Translations under genes and position numbers: made by a program | Shown: piece by piece, positions 1 to 7,276 of the stretch | How the letters are laid out: each line of letters starts with the position of its first letter | Position numbering within the stretch: the stretch's first letter is position 1 | Notes under the pieces: model-generated | Told to the model about the DNA's origin: nothing | The model's input: only the letters and a program-made list of their open reading frames with translations | Database searches by the model: none | Source of the DNA: JAMIFN01 sp035906235 | Lineage (GTDB): Bacteria; Pseudomonadota; Gammaproteobacteria; Burkholderiales; Burkholderiaceae_C | Direction of reading: 5' to 3' | Assembly: GCA_035906235.1 (NCBI GenBank) | Contig: JAMIFN010000077.1 | Span: forward strand, 1 to 22,563 | DNA length: 22,563 nucleotides

Positions 1-2022
1 GCGGTAGCGCAGCGCCTCTAATTGCAGCAGCCAGTTTTGCCAGTCGGCATTGCCTACCCGTGCTGCCAATTGGCGCGGGGTTTCGTGCGCTGCGCTCTTG
101 ATGCCTTGCTGCGCCAGCCGTGCCTGCGCTGCATGAAACAGGCGCAACCAGGGGTCGATTTGGCGGCGCTGCCAATAGCCCACCAAGCCCGCCGCCAGCG
201 CCGCAATAGCCAGCAAAACACCCAAAACCTGCACCAGACTTTGCCAGCTGGGGCTGTCAAAGCCGAGTTTTTTCAGGGCGTCTAATTGCCGTGTTTGGCT
301 GTAGTTCAGTACCCATTGGTTCCAGGCGTTGTTGCTGGCATCCCAGACTCCGCGCAGCTTTTGCAGCAAGTTAGTGCCCACCACCGCACCTACGGCCTGC
401 CCCAATGCCGTGGGCGGGGCCACTAAGCGGCGCTGTTGCATATCGACCCGCCAGGGGGCAATGGCGGCCGTGGGGTCTATGCGTTGCCAGCCCCTGCCTT
501 GCAGCCAAATTTCGGCCCAGGCGTGGGCGTCGCTGTTGCGCACCACCCAATAGCCGTCCACGCTGTTTTGTTCTGCCCCTTGATAGCCCGTGACAATGCG
601 TGCAGGCACGCCCGCCGCCCGCATGGCAATGACAAAACTGCTGGCGATGTGTTCGCAAAAGCCCTCTTTTTTATCAAACCAAAACTCATCAGCACTGTGC
701 GCCCCGTACAAGCCTGGCGCGAGCGTGTAGTGGTAATCGCCCTCGTGCAATTGGCGCAGCAAATGGGCAGACAACTGCTGCGCCAGCGCGGTTTTATCCG
801 CCTGCGGTTGCTGCGCCTGCGCTTGGTGCCACCAGTTTTGCACCCAGGCCGTGGTGCGTGGGTTGCTGCCCGCAGGCAGGCTGGCTAGGTGCTGCTGCTG
901 CCATTTGCCCAGTTGCAAGTCATAGCGGTATTGCGTTTGGCTGCTGGCGCGGTAGCGCAGCAAATCGCTGGCGGGGCGGCGCATCAGCAGCTGCAAATCG
1001 GGGCTTTGCCACACCGGGCGCTCGGCCAAATCTTGCACGGCAATGGGCGCTTCCAGCGCCAAGAGCCAGGGGCGGTAAGAGGGTTCTAGCGTCACCTCAT
1101 AACGGTAAATGCTGCCGCTGCCGACCACGCCGCTTTGCAGCTGCGTACCCATTTGCGCAAAGGGCGGGCGCAGGGGCAGGTTGCTGTCCATCTGCCACTT
1201 TTGCCCGTCAAATTCGCTCAGTACCGGGCCGCGCCAGTACAGGGCGCTTTTGGGCGGCGGCGCACCCTCAAATTTGACGCGCAACGCAATGCGCTCATCC
1301 AGCGCCAAACTGGCCACCTGCCCCACCTGCATGCTGTCAGACAGCCCCGTTTTGCCCGCAGCCTGATCGCCCGGTATGCCCCACAGCGGCGCAAAGCGCG
1401 GAAACAGCATAAACAGCGCCGCCATGATGGGCGCGCCCAGCAGCATCAGCCGCCCTGCGGTTTTGATGGGCAGGCTAAGCGGCGGCCTGCCCGCTGGCAT
1501 ATGGGCATTGACCACGGCCGCCAGCAGCCCCCACAGCCCCAGCAACATGGCCAGCGCCAGCGCCAAGCTTTGCCCAAATAAAAAATGGGTGATGATGATG
1601 AAAAAGCCAAAGAAAAACACCACAAAAGCATCGCGCCGCGCGCGCAGCTCTAGGGTTTTTAAGCACAGCAGCACCACTGCCAGCGTCACCCCGCCCTCGC
1701 GCCCGGCTAGGGTTTTGTGGCTCAGCCAAGTGCCCAGCATGGCCGCTGCCAATAACAACACCCGCCAAAAAACACTGGGCAAGGGCTTGTTTTGCCAGGC
1801 CAGCACGGCACGCCAAAGCAGCACCCCCACCGCCATGGCGCTGCACCACAGGGGCAAATGCGCCGCGTGCGGGGCGATGACCCAGGCAATTACCGCCAGC
1901 AAAAACAGGGTGTCGCGGGTGTCGCGTGGCAGGCCGGCTAGGCGCTGGCGCAGACGCCCCCCAATAGGCGGCATAGTGGGAGCAGGCCTAGCTGCAAGAG
2001 GGGGCGGGGTAGAGCGGGGCAT
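1..2022 (-). CDS. TgpA-like membrane transglutaminase (DUF3488/transglutaminase/DUF4129), 3' end outside window
   Basis: The reading frame stays open from the start to base 1, so about 674 residues are visible and the C-terminus is missing. The N-terminal third is hydrophobic with several membrane segments (DUF3488/TgpA N-terminal type, containing LFPRFAPLWGIPG). A periplasmic transglutaminase-like core follows: GFCEH with the catalytic Cys near residue 456 (bases 655-657), then DAHAWAEIW with the His and RIDPTAA with the Asp, giving a full Cys-His-Asp triad. A last membrane segment and the beginning of a DUF4129-like tail (RLFHAAQARLAQQG) reach the window edge. In Pseudomonas the family member TgpA is an essential protein of unclear substrate; a role in envelope or peptidoglycan biology is inferred. 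ATG at 2022 gives MPRSTPPPL; an alternative ATG at 1974 gives MPPIGGRL, and neither has a clear Shine-Dalgarno. The gene is divergent from the DUF2946 gene with a short shared intergenic region. Confidence 0.9.
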   Translation of the reverse strand, partial: MPRSTPPPLAARPAPTMPPIGGRLRQRLAGLPRDTRDTLFLLAVIAWVIAPHAAHLPLWCSAMAVGVLLWRAVLAWQNKPLPSVFWRVLLLAAAMLGTWLSHKTLAGREGGVTLAVVLLCLKTLELRARRDAFVVFFFGFFIIITHFLFGQSLALALAMLLGLWGLLAAVVNAHMPAGRPPLSLPIKTAGRLMLLGAPIMAALFMLFPRFAPLWGIPGDQAAGKTGLSDSMQVGQVASLALDERIALRVKFEGAPPPKSALYWRGPVLSEFDGQKWQMDSNLPLRPPFAQMGTQLQSGVVGSGSIYRYEVTLEPSYRPWLLALEAPIAVQDLAERPVWQSPDLQLLMRRPASDLLRYRASSQTQYRYDLQLGKWQQQHLASLPAGSNPRTTAWVQNWWHQAQAQQPQADKTALAQQLSAHLLRQLHEGDYHYTLAPGLYGAHSADEFWFDKKEGFCEHIASSFVIAMRAAGVPARIVTGYQGAEQNSVDGYWVVRNSDAHAWAEIWLQGRGWQRIDPTAAIAPWRVDMQQRRLVAPPTALGQAVGAVVGTNLLQKLRGVWDASNNAWNQWVLNYSQTRQLDALKKLGFDSPSWQSLVQVLGVLLAIAALAAGLVGYWQRRQIDPWLRLFHAAQARLAQQGIKSAAHETPRQLAARVGNADWQNWLLQLEALRYR

Positions 2023-2069
2023 GCAGAGCATGCAGGGCATTGTGCCCAATTTTTGGGCTCTAGCCGACT

Positions 2070-2075
2070 TACAAT
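2070..2075 (+). promoter_or_regulatory. possible -10 box of the DUF2946/copper receptor block
   Basis: TACAAT lies 11 bases before the ATG of the DUF2946 gene. A transcript starting about 7 bases downstream would be nearly leaderless, which fits the lack of a Shine-Dalgarno before that ATG. No convincing -35 box is seen at 16-18 bases upstream, and no recognisable metal-regulator operator, so this is tentative. Confidence 0.3.
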
Positions 2076-2086
2076 CGCAGGCGTTT

Positions 2087-2560
2087 ATGCGCACCTATCG
2101 CCTGCCGACTTTTCATCAGCACTGGCGGCAAGGCCTGATGGTCTTGCTGCTGCTGGCGGCTGTGCTGCCCAGTGCTTTGCGTTTATTCGGGGCGGATCAC
2201 AGCCAAGTTTGGACCCAGGTGTGTACCCCGCACGGCATGCGCTGGGTGGCTATCGCTAGTGATGTGTCCAGCCAAGTAGCGCCCGATGCAAGCAGTGCGA
2301 CAACAGGCGATCAGGCCGCGACGCTCTTGAGCCAGGCAGACGGCAGCAAAAGCCAACAGGCGATGGGCCTGCTGGACTGCCCTTTATGCCTATTTCAATT
2401 AGCGCCCAGCCTGCCGCCTGAGGCTTTGGCCCTGCTGCCTGCGCCAGTGTATGGGCAGGTGCGCAGTTTGGTTTGGCTGCGGCCTAGCCCCAGGGTCGGC
2501 ACTAGGCTAGCGCACAGTCGCCCGCCTACACGCGCCCCACCGCCAAACATCCTCACTTAA
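2087..2560 (+). CDS. DUF2946 family protein, copper-receptor neighbour
   Basis: The 157-residue product has an N-terminal hydrophobic segment (residues 17-34, LMVLLLLAAVLPSALRLF) that could be a signal anchor. A first cysteine follows at 46 (VCTPHGMRWV), then a low-complexity linker and a CPLC motif at 98-101 (LLDCPLCLFQ), the hallmark arrangement of DUF2946. Genes of this family commonly sit beside TonB-dependent copper receptors, as here, and the paired cysteines suggest a role in metal handling at the periplasmic face; no biochemical role is established that I know of. The frame is open far upstream (to about 1376), but that part is antisense to the transglutaminase gene. The ATG at 2087 lies just after a TACAAT box and directly before the hydrophobic segment, so it is preferred. 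Confidence 0.8.
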   Translation: MRTYRLPTFHQHWRQGLMVLLLLAAVLPSALRLFGADHSQVWTQVCTPHGMRWVAIASDVSSQVAPDASSATTGDQAATLLSQADGSKSQQAMGLLDCPLCLFQLAPSLPPEALALLPAPVYGQVRSLVWLRPSPRVGTRLAHSRPPTRAPPPNILT

Positions 2561-2714
2561 GGGGCCTCTGCACAACCCCTTCCAGCGCTGGCACCTCATT
2601 ATCGGGCGGACTATTTTGTTAAAAAAACGGACCAGAGCGCCCGCTATGGCTCGTTTTTCTTGCCTCGTATCCCATCCCGATGACTGAGCGCCCGCATCTA
2701 AAAAGGCTATGCAG
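2561..2714. other. non-coding gap between the DUF2946 gene and the receptor region
   Basis: No convincing gene is seen. The first bases (GGGCCTCTGCACAACCCC, from about 2562) resemble the ends of some IS5-type elements, but no transposase reading frame or partner inverted repeat is visible. The stretch ends in an A-rich segment (AAAAAGG, 2700-2706) that could serve as a ribosome binding site for the next small ORF. Confidence 0.4.
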
Positions 2715-2924
2715 ATGCCCCTGAAATCGCTTTTTGCAGCTTGCACCCTGCCCTTGGCTGGGGCTGCATGGTTTATGGATTTGCCCGCCTATTGGCCTAG
2801 CTGCCCCTTGCAGCAGGCTGGCCTGTGCGCATCCGCAGTGCTTGCGTGTGCACAGCTGCGCTTGGGCGGCGCAGTGTTGTGGATGTTTTTATTTTTATGC
2901 GTACAAAATTTTTTGCTTGCTTAG
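2715..2924 (+). CDS. possible small cysteine-containing membrane protein
   Basis: A 69-residue ORF starting MPLKSLFAACTLPLAG has two hydrophobic segments, one near the N-terminus (residues 4-19) and one at the C-terminus (about 50-69, ending VQNFLLA). It has five cysteines, with a PSCPLQQAGLC stretch between the segments. AAAAGG ends eight bases before this ATG, an acceptable Shine-Dalgarno; an in-frame ATG at 2709 is too close to it. The ORF overlaps the start of the receptor gene by 28 bases in another frame. Since the receptor ATG has only a T-rich leader and no Shine-Dalgarno, translational coupling from this ORF is possible. I do not recognise a family, and it may be chance. Confidence 0.35.
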   Translation: MPLKSLFAACTLPLAGAAWFMDLPAYWPSCPLQQAGLCASAVLACAQLRLGGAVLWMFLFLCVQNFLLA

Positions 2925-5035
2925 GCGCGTGTGCCTGCAGCTTGGGCTGGGCGGCCAACCCCGATCATCAGGCCGGTATTGACCATCACCACCACCATCA
3001 TCATCAGCCCGAGGCTGAACAATTGCCAGCGCAAGCGCCCAGCCCAAGCGAGGCCGCTAGCCTGCCTACGGTGCTGGTTAGCGCTAAAGCCGAGTCACAT
3101 GCGCTGCTTATTCAAACCGACCCTAAGCTGGCACGCCAGCCCATTCCTGCACTCGATGGCGCGGATGTGCTGCGCAGCATAGAGGGCTTTAGCGTGGTGC
3201 GCAAAGGCGGTGCCGATGGCGACCCCGTATTGCGCGGCATGGCGGGTTCGCGGCTGGGCATCTTGCTCGATGGTGGGGTATTGCTAGGCAGTTGCCCGCA
3301 CCGCATGGATCCACCTACGGCCTATGTTTTTCCGGATGCTTACGATCAACTGACGGTGATTAAAGGCCCACAAAGCGTGCAATACGGTGGTGGGCGATCC
3401 GCAGGTGTGGTGCTGTTTGAGCGCCGCCTTGCAGCTGCCGATGCGCCCGATGGAGTCAGCGGGCAAAGCAGCTTGACCCTTGCGCGCTTTGGCCGTGCCG
3501 ATGCCATGGCCGATGTGCGCTACCAGCACCAGGCATGGCAGCTACGCGCAACCGCCACGCATACCGAATCGGATGATTACCGCCCAGCCGATGGGCAGGC
3601 GGTGCATAGCGCCTACCGCCGCCACAGCGAGCTGTTGAGCGCAGCCTATAGGCCTGATGCCCACACCTTGGCCGAATTCAACTGGCAGCACAGCGATGGC
3701 CAGGCTGCTTATGCCGATAGGGGTATGGATGGTGCGCAATTTGCCCGCCACACTGCCCAGATCAAGTTGGAACAAAAGCGCCTGAGCCCTTGGCTGCGCA
3801 AATGGGCGTTGCAGATCGAGCAACAAGATATAGACCATGTCATGGATAACTACAGCCTGCGCAGTGGCGTGATGCCGGCGATGCGTATGGGCAGCAACCC
3901 GCGGCAAAAAAGCCGCAGCGCCAAACTCAGCGCCAGTTTGCAGCCGCACCAAAATTGGTTGCTGGATGTGGGTTTAGATGGGCAAAGCCACCGCCACAGC
4001 AGCCGCATGGGCATGGGGGCTATGGCGCAGAACATGATGACTGCCGCTGCCTTTAAAGAGGATGCGCGCAGCGCCCAATATGGTCTGTATGCCGAAAGCC
4101 GCTGGCACACCAGTGCGCAAACCCGCTGGGTCAGCGGCCTGCGCATGGATCGCTGGCGCATGCAGGATTTGCGCAGCCCCATGCAGGCCGTCACGGCAGG
4201 GCAAACCCGCCGCGATTGGCTCACGAGCGCCTTTGCCCGTTGGGAACAAGACTGGAGCGCCCAGCCCGAGCAAGGCAATTGGTATGCAGGCCTAGGCTAT
4301 ACCGAACGCGCCCCCGATTACTGGGAGCTACTGGGCACGGGCAAGCAAAGCGCCAGCAGCAATAGCGCCTTTAACACCCGTAGCGAAAAAACTTGGCAGC
4401 TGGATGCGGGCTATACCCGCAGCCATGCTTGGGGCAATAGCCATTTAGCCGTGTTTGCCAATCGGGTGCGCGATTACATCTTGATCGATGGCGATCGCAC
4501 CGATGTGCGTTTTGGCAAAACCCCATCGGGCATGGGCGGAGCCTTGCCACAAGTGGTGCGCAATGTGCAGGAGCAAAGCTGGGGTCTGGAGGCGGGGGCG
4601 GATTACCGCATCAACGCCCATTGGCAGGCCGAGGCCAGCTTGTCCTGGGTCTGGGCACGCAACCGCAGCGATGCCCAAGCCTTGCCGCAGACCCCGCCGC
4701 TAGAGCTGAAACTGCAAACCCGTTATGCCCAAGGGCCTTGGCAGGCAGGGCTGCTTTGGCGTTTGGCCGCGGCGCAAAAGCGCGTCGTCCCGGGCAAGGG
4801 CAGTATTGCGGGTTTGGATAGCAGCCCTAGCGCAGGCTTTGGCGTGCTGGCCATCCATGCCAGCTATGCCATCAACCCACAATGGCGGGTGGATGCGGGC
4901 ATAGACAATCTGCTCAATAAAACCTATGCCGAACATTTGGCGCGGGTCAGCACGCCCCTGCCGGGCTATGCCAGTACAGGCAAAATCCCCGAGCCTGGGC
5001 GCAATTTTTGGCTCAAAACCAGCTATCGTTTCTAA
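2897..5035 (+). CDS. TonB-dependent copper receptor (OprC/NosA type)
   Basis: This 712-residue outer-membrane receptor imports a metal with energy from TonB. MRTKFFACLGACACSLGWA forms a signal peptide with cleavage near residue 19-20. Seven consecutive histidines (30-36) follow in the mature N-terminus, a likely metal-binding segment. The plug domain contains VLRGMAGSRLGILLDGG, then GSCPHRMDPPTAYVFPDAYD (Cys133, Met137), then VIKGPQSVQYGGG. The C-R-M-D-P-P signature is characteristic of the TonB-copper receptor subfamily. Met-rich stretches (VMPAMRMGSN and RMGMGAMAQNMM) occur in the barrel loops. The protein ends in a barrel strand with terminal Phe (LKTSYRF). The frame extends upstream to a GTG at 2825, but only the start at 2897 places the signal peptide at the N-terminus. 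The adjacent DUF2946 gene supports copper over siderophore uptake; zinc cannot be excluded. Confidence 0.88.
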   Translation: MRTKFFACLGACACSLGWAANPDHQAGIDHHHHHHHQPEAEQLPAQAPSPSEAASLPTVLVSAKAESHALLIQTDPKLARQPIPALDGADVLRSIEGFSVVRKGGADGDPVLRGMAGSRLGILLDGGVLLGSCPHRMDPPTAYVFPDAYDQLTVIKGPQSVQYGGGRSAGVVLFERRLAAADAPDGVSGQSSLTLARFGRADAMADVRYQHQAWQLRATATHTESDDYRPADGQAVHSAYRRHSELLSAAYRPDAHTLAEFNWQHSDGQAAYADRGMDGAQFARHTAQIKLEQKRLSPWLRKWALQIEQQDIDHVMDNYSLRSGVMPAMRMGSNPRQKSRSAKLSASLQPHQNWLLDVGLDGQSHRHSSRMGMGAMAQNMMTAAAFKEDARSAQYGLYAESRWHTSAQTRWVSGLRMDRWRMQDLRSPMQAVTAGQTRRDWLTSAFARWEQDWSAQPEQGNWYAGLGYTERAPDYWELLGTGKQSASSNSAFNTRSEKTWQLDAGYTRSHAWGNSHLAVFANRVRDYILIDGDRTDVRFGKTPSGMGGALPQVVRNVQEQSWGLEAGADYRINAHWQAEASLSWVWARNRSDAQALPQTPPLELKLQTRYAQGPWQAGLLWRLAAAQKRVVPGKGSIAGLDSSPSAGFGVLAIHASYAINPQWRVDAGIDNLLNKTYAEHLARVSTPLPGYASTGKIPEPGRNFWLKTSYRF

Positions 5036-5098
5036 TCAAAAAACATAGCTGCTCAGGCAGGTTTTGCGGCTTAAAATGCCAAAAACCTGCCTATTTTT
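5036..5098 (-). repeat. dispersed palindromic repeat, copy A
   Basis: The core CCTGCCTGAGCAGCT is on the minus strand (5047-5061). This is the most complete copy: an inverted repeat AGGCAGGTTTT / AAAACCTGCCT encloses a GGC/GCC inner pair. It lies directly after the copper receptor stop codon. It shares flanking similarity well beyond the core with the copies at about 8037, 12430, 14341, 18330 and 19601. Confidence 0.8.
5055..5098 (+). terminator. Rho-independent terminator after the copper receptor, made by repeat copy A
   Basis: The 11-base arm 5055-5065 (AGGCAGGTTTT) pairs perfectly with 5082-5092 (AAAACCTGCCT). Inside the loop, 5068-5070 (GGC) can pair with 5078-5080 (GCC). A TATTTTTAT run follows the stem. 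It lies 20 bases after the receptor stop codon. Confidence 0.75.
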
Positions 5099-5123
5099 AT
5101 GATTTTTAAAGGCCAGAGGCTTT

Positions 5124-6023
5124 ATGTCCAACTCTAAACCTGATAGCGCAGAGCAGCTTTTACCTGCGCTGGAACACATTGTTCGCGAACTTGCGCGCAC
5201 CAACCAGCTTTTGGCGCAAAGCCTGCCGCAAGCCGTGGCCGCGCCTGACTGGGACGCTGCTATCGCCTGGCGCTGGCGCAGCCAACAAGGGCGGCGCTGG
5301 TTGCAGGCCGTGGCGCAAGTGCGTGCGCCGCAATTGGCCGATTTGCACGAGGTGGACGAGCAAAAGGCCAAGCTGCTGCAAAACAGCGCCTTTTTTGTGG
5401 CCGGCAAGCCCGCCAACCATGTGCTGCTGTCGGGCGCGCGCGGTACGGGCAAATCCTCACTCATCAAAGCCGTGCTGCAGCATTTTGCGCCCCAGGGTTT
5501 GCGTTTAATCGAAGTGGATAAAGACGATTTGATTGACCTGCCCGACATCGTGGAACTGGTGCAGGGGCGTGCCGAGAAATTCATCGTGTATTGCGACGAC
5601 ATGAGCTTTGACGCGGGCGAGACGCAGTACAAGGCGCTGAAATCGGTGCTTGACGGCTCGGTCGCCGCCACCAGCAGCAATGTGCTGGTTTATGCCACCA
5701 GCAACCGCCGCCATCTGCTGCCCGAGACCATGCGCGACAACGAAAGCTACCAACACACGCCCGATGGCGAGCTGCACCCGGGCGAGGCGGTGGAGGAAAA
5801 AATCTCCCTGTCTGAACGCTTTGGCCTGTGGCTCAGCTTCTACCCCTTTAGCCAAGACGAATACCTGCACATTGCCGGGCATTGGCTGGGTGACTTTGGT
5901 GCCAGCGCTGCGCAAATTGCCGCAGCACGGGGCGAGGCTTTGTTGTGGGCGCTGACGCGCGGCTCGCGCTCAGGCCGTGTGGCTAAGCAATTTGCGCAAG
6001 ACTGGGCGGCGCGCAATGGCTAA
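5124..6023 (+). CDS. DUF815 family AAA-type ATPase
   Basis: The 299-residue protein has a Walker A motif at 104-111 (GARGTGKS) and a Walker B-like segment at about 153-159 (FIVYCDDM). The conserved ATSNRRHLLPE (sensor 1-like) and the FGLWLSFYPFSQDEYL region are typical of DUF815. The phrase ESYQHTPDGELHPGEAVEEKISLSERFG is a strong family marker. The function is not established; the fold suggests an ATP-driven remodelling protein in the cytoplasm. The ATG at 5124 is preceded by CAGAGG with good spacing. It stands alone after the copy A terminator. Confidence 0.9.
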   Translation: MSNSKPDSAEQLLPALEHIVRELARTNQLLAQSLPQAVAAPDWDAAIAWRWRSQQGRRWLQAVAQVRAPQLADLHEVDEQKAKLLQNSAFFVAGKPANHVLLSGARGTGKSSLIKAVLQHFAPQGLRLIEVDKDDLIDLPDIVELVQGRAEKFIVYCDDMSFDAGETQYKALKSVLDGSVAATSSNVLVYATSNRRHLLPETMRDNESYQHTPDGELHPGEAVEEKISLSERFGLWLSFYPFSQDEYLHIAGHWLGDFGASAAQIAAARGEALLWALTRGSRSGRVAKQFAQDWAARNG

Positions 6024-6063
6024 GGTTAAGGGTTTCTACTAGATGGGATTTACCTGCCAGATA

Positions 6064-6093
6064 CTGACCTGTCCTAGCCTAGCCAGCGATAAT
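6064..6093 (+). promoter_or_regulatory. probable sigma-70 promoter of the outer membrane protein gene
   Basis: A CTGACC -35-like box (6064-6069) and a GATAAT -10 box (6088-6093) are separated by 18 bases. They lie 65 bases before the downstream ATG, in the gap after the DUF815 gene. This is the best promoter-like pair in the window by eye. Confidence 0.45.
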
Positions 6094-6158
6094 GCCGCTC
6101 GTTCTGGGGGCTTCCCTTTTCTTTTCTATCATGGCTTTAGTCGGCCTAAGGAGTGACG

Positions 6159-6785
6159 ATGAAAAAAGCATCAGCTTTGCTGGGATTGTTATTGGCTTGC
6201 GGCGCCGCGCTGGCGCAAGACGCTGCCCCTGCTGCGGAGACAGCAGCGGCACCCAGTGCATCGGCATTTGGGCAAAGCTTTTATGGCGAATTGGGTTTGG
6301 CCACTTTGCGCGGCAGCAATAGCAATTTGCTGACTGGCAAATTCAAGCCCACGATGTTGCGCGGAGTGGTGGGTAGCCCCATCAACCCTTGGCTCAATGG
6401 CGAGCTGATGTTGGGCATTGGCATGCAGGGCAAGAGTGCCCCGCTGGCTGTGCCATTTGGCACCACCACAGCGGCGACGGGGTTAGAGGTTAAGACCATG
6501 CTGGGCTTGTACCTGACACCTACGCTGAATTTTGCCAATGGCGGCAAAGTCTATGGGCGCGTAGGTTGGAATAACATCACTTTCAGCGATGTGCCTCAGC
6601 CCCCTGTGGCGGGATTGATGCAATCGACGGGAGTCTTTAGCAAACACGACAGCCTGGCTTGGGGCTTGGGTGGCGCGATTCCCGTGGGGCAAAACTTCAC
6701 GGTCAATGCCGACTATATGCAGTACTACAAGCGCAAGAACGAAAAACTTGACGGCTTCAGCATCGGCCTGGGCTATAAGTTTTAA
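6159..6785 (+). CDS. small outer membrane beta-barrel protein
   Basis: A 208-residue product with a clear signal peptide (MKKASALLGLLLACGAALAQ, cleavage before DAAP) and an Ala/Pro-rich linker. The rest is alternating strands (YGELGLATLRG, LNGELMLGIGMQG, KVYGRVGWNNITF, FTVNADYMQYYKR). It ends in FSIGLGYKF, with the terminal Phe expected of a BAM-assembled barrel. The size suggests about eight strands, as in the OmpX/OmpW-size porin-like families, but I cannot assign a family. The ATG at 6159 has AAGGAG five bases upstream; an earlier GTG at 6153 lies within that Shine-Dalgarno and is rejected. It is flanked by its own promoter and a strong terminator, so it is likely monocistronic. Confidence 0.82.
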   Translation: MKKASALLGLLLACGAALAQDAAPAAETAAAPSASAFGQSFYGELGLATLRGSNSNLLTGKFKPTMLRGVVGSPINPWLNGELMLGIGMQGKSAPLAVPFGTTTAATGLEVKTMLGLYLTPTLNFANGGKVYGRVGWNNITFSDVPQPPVAGLMQSTGVFSKHDSLAWGLGGAIPVGQNFTVNADYMQYYKRKNEKLDGFSIGLGYKF

Positions 6786-6807
6786 ACTCGCTGAACTTTT
6801 CAGCCAC

Positions 6808-6840
6808 AAGCGCATGGTGTGAGCCATGCGCTTTTTTATT
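6808..6840 (+). terminator. Rho-independent terminator after the outer membrane protein gene
   Basis: A perfect nine-base stem AGCGCATGG (6809-6817) / CCATGCGCT (6824-6832), with a six-base loop, is followed by a six-T run. It ends only four bases before the mutT start codon, so mutT must start its own transcript, depend on read-through, or use a start further downstream. Confidence 0.88.
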
Positions 6841-6841
6841 G

Positions 6842-7276
6842 ATGACAGACCAAAAATACACCGAAGTCGCTGCTGGCATTTTGTTGCGTGCCGATGGCAG
6901 CCTGCTGTTTACCAGCCGTCCAGCGGGCAAGCCCTATCCGGGTTACTGGGAGTTTCCTGGCGGCAAGCTAGAAGCGGGCGAAAGCATCGAACAAGCCCTG
7001 GCGCGTGAGCTGCACGAGGAGCTGGGCATCCACATCAGCGCCGCCCACCCCTGGCGCACAACCGAGCACCATTACGAACACGCCAGCGTGCGCCTGCATT
7101 GGTGCAAAGTGCTGCATTGGCAAGGCGAGCTGCAAATGCGCGAAGGCCAAAGCGCCAGTTGGCAGCATTTGCCGGCGCAGCTTGATCCCATTTTGCCTGG
7201 CGCCTGGCCTGTGCTCGACTGGCTGCAGGCCGAGGCCGCAAATGGCACTTTATTGGCCGTAGGCAAAGGCGCGTGA
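6842..7276 (+). CDS. mutT: MutT-type NUDIX hydrolase (8-oxo-dGTP diphosphatase)
   Basis: A 144-residue protein with a perfect Nudix box at 41-63 (GKLEAGESIEQALARELHEELGI, given here only as its limits: G41, E47, R55, E56, E59, E60, G62). The preceding RPAGKPYPGYWEFPGG is typical of MutT. It would hydrolyse oxidised dGTP to prevent mispairing; specificity for 8-oxo-dGTP is inferred from the similarity. There is no Shine-Dalgarno, because the terminator T-run lies directly upstream. The stop TGA overlaps the ATG of the next gene by one base (TGATG), so the two are translationally coupled. Confidence 0.88.
   Translation: MTDQKYTEVAAGILLRADGSLLFTSRPAGKPYPGYWEFPGGKLEAGESIEQALARELHEELGIHISAAHPWRTTEHHYEHASVRLHWCKVLHWQGELQMREGQSASWQHLPAQLDPILPGAWPVLDWLQAEAANGTLLAVGKGA

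Noticed and set aside
1376..2086. Upstream extension of the DUF2946 reading frame
   Set aside because: It is antisense to the transglutaminase gene; the DUF2946 signal segment starts right at the ATG at 2087.
2561..2600. GGGCCTCTGCACAACCCC resembling an IS5-type insertion sequence end
   Set aside because: No transposase frame, no partner inverted repeat and no target duplication are visible; a short likeness is not enough to call a mobile element.
2981..3008. His7 run as a sign of an engineered tag or vector
   Set aside because: It lies inside a natural signal-peptide/linker context with mixed CAC/CAT codons, and metal receptors often carry His-rich stretches.
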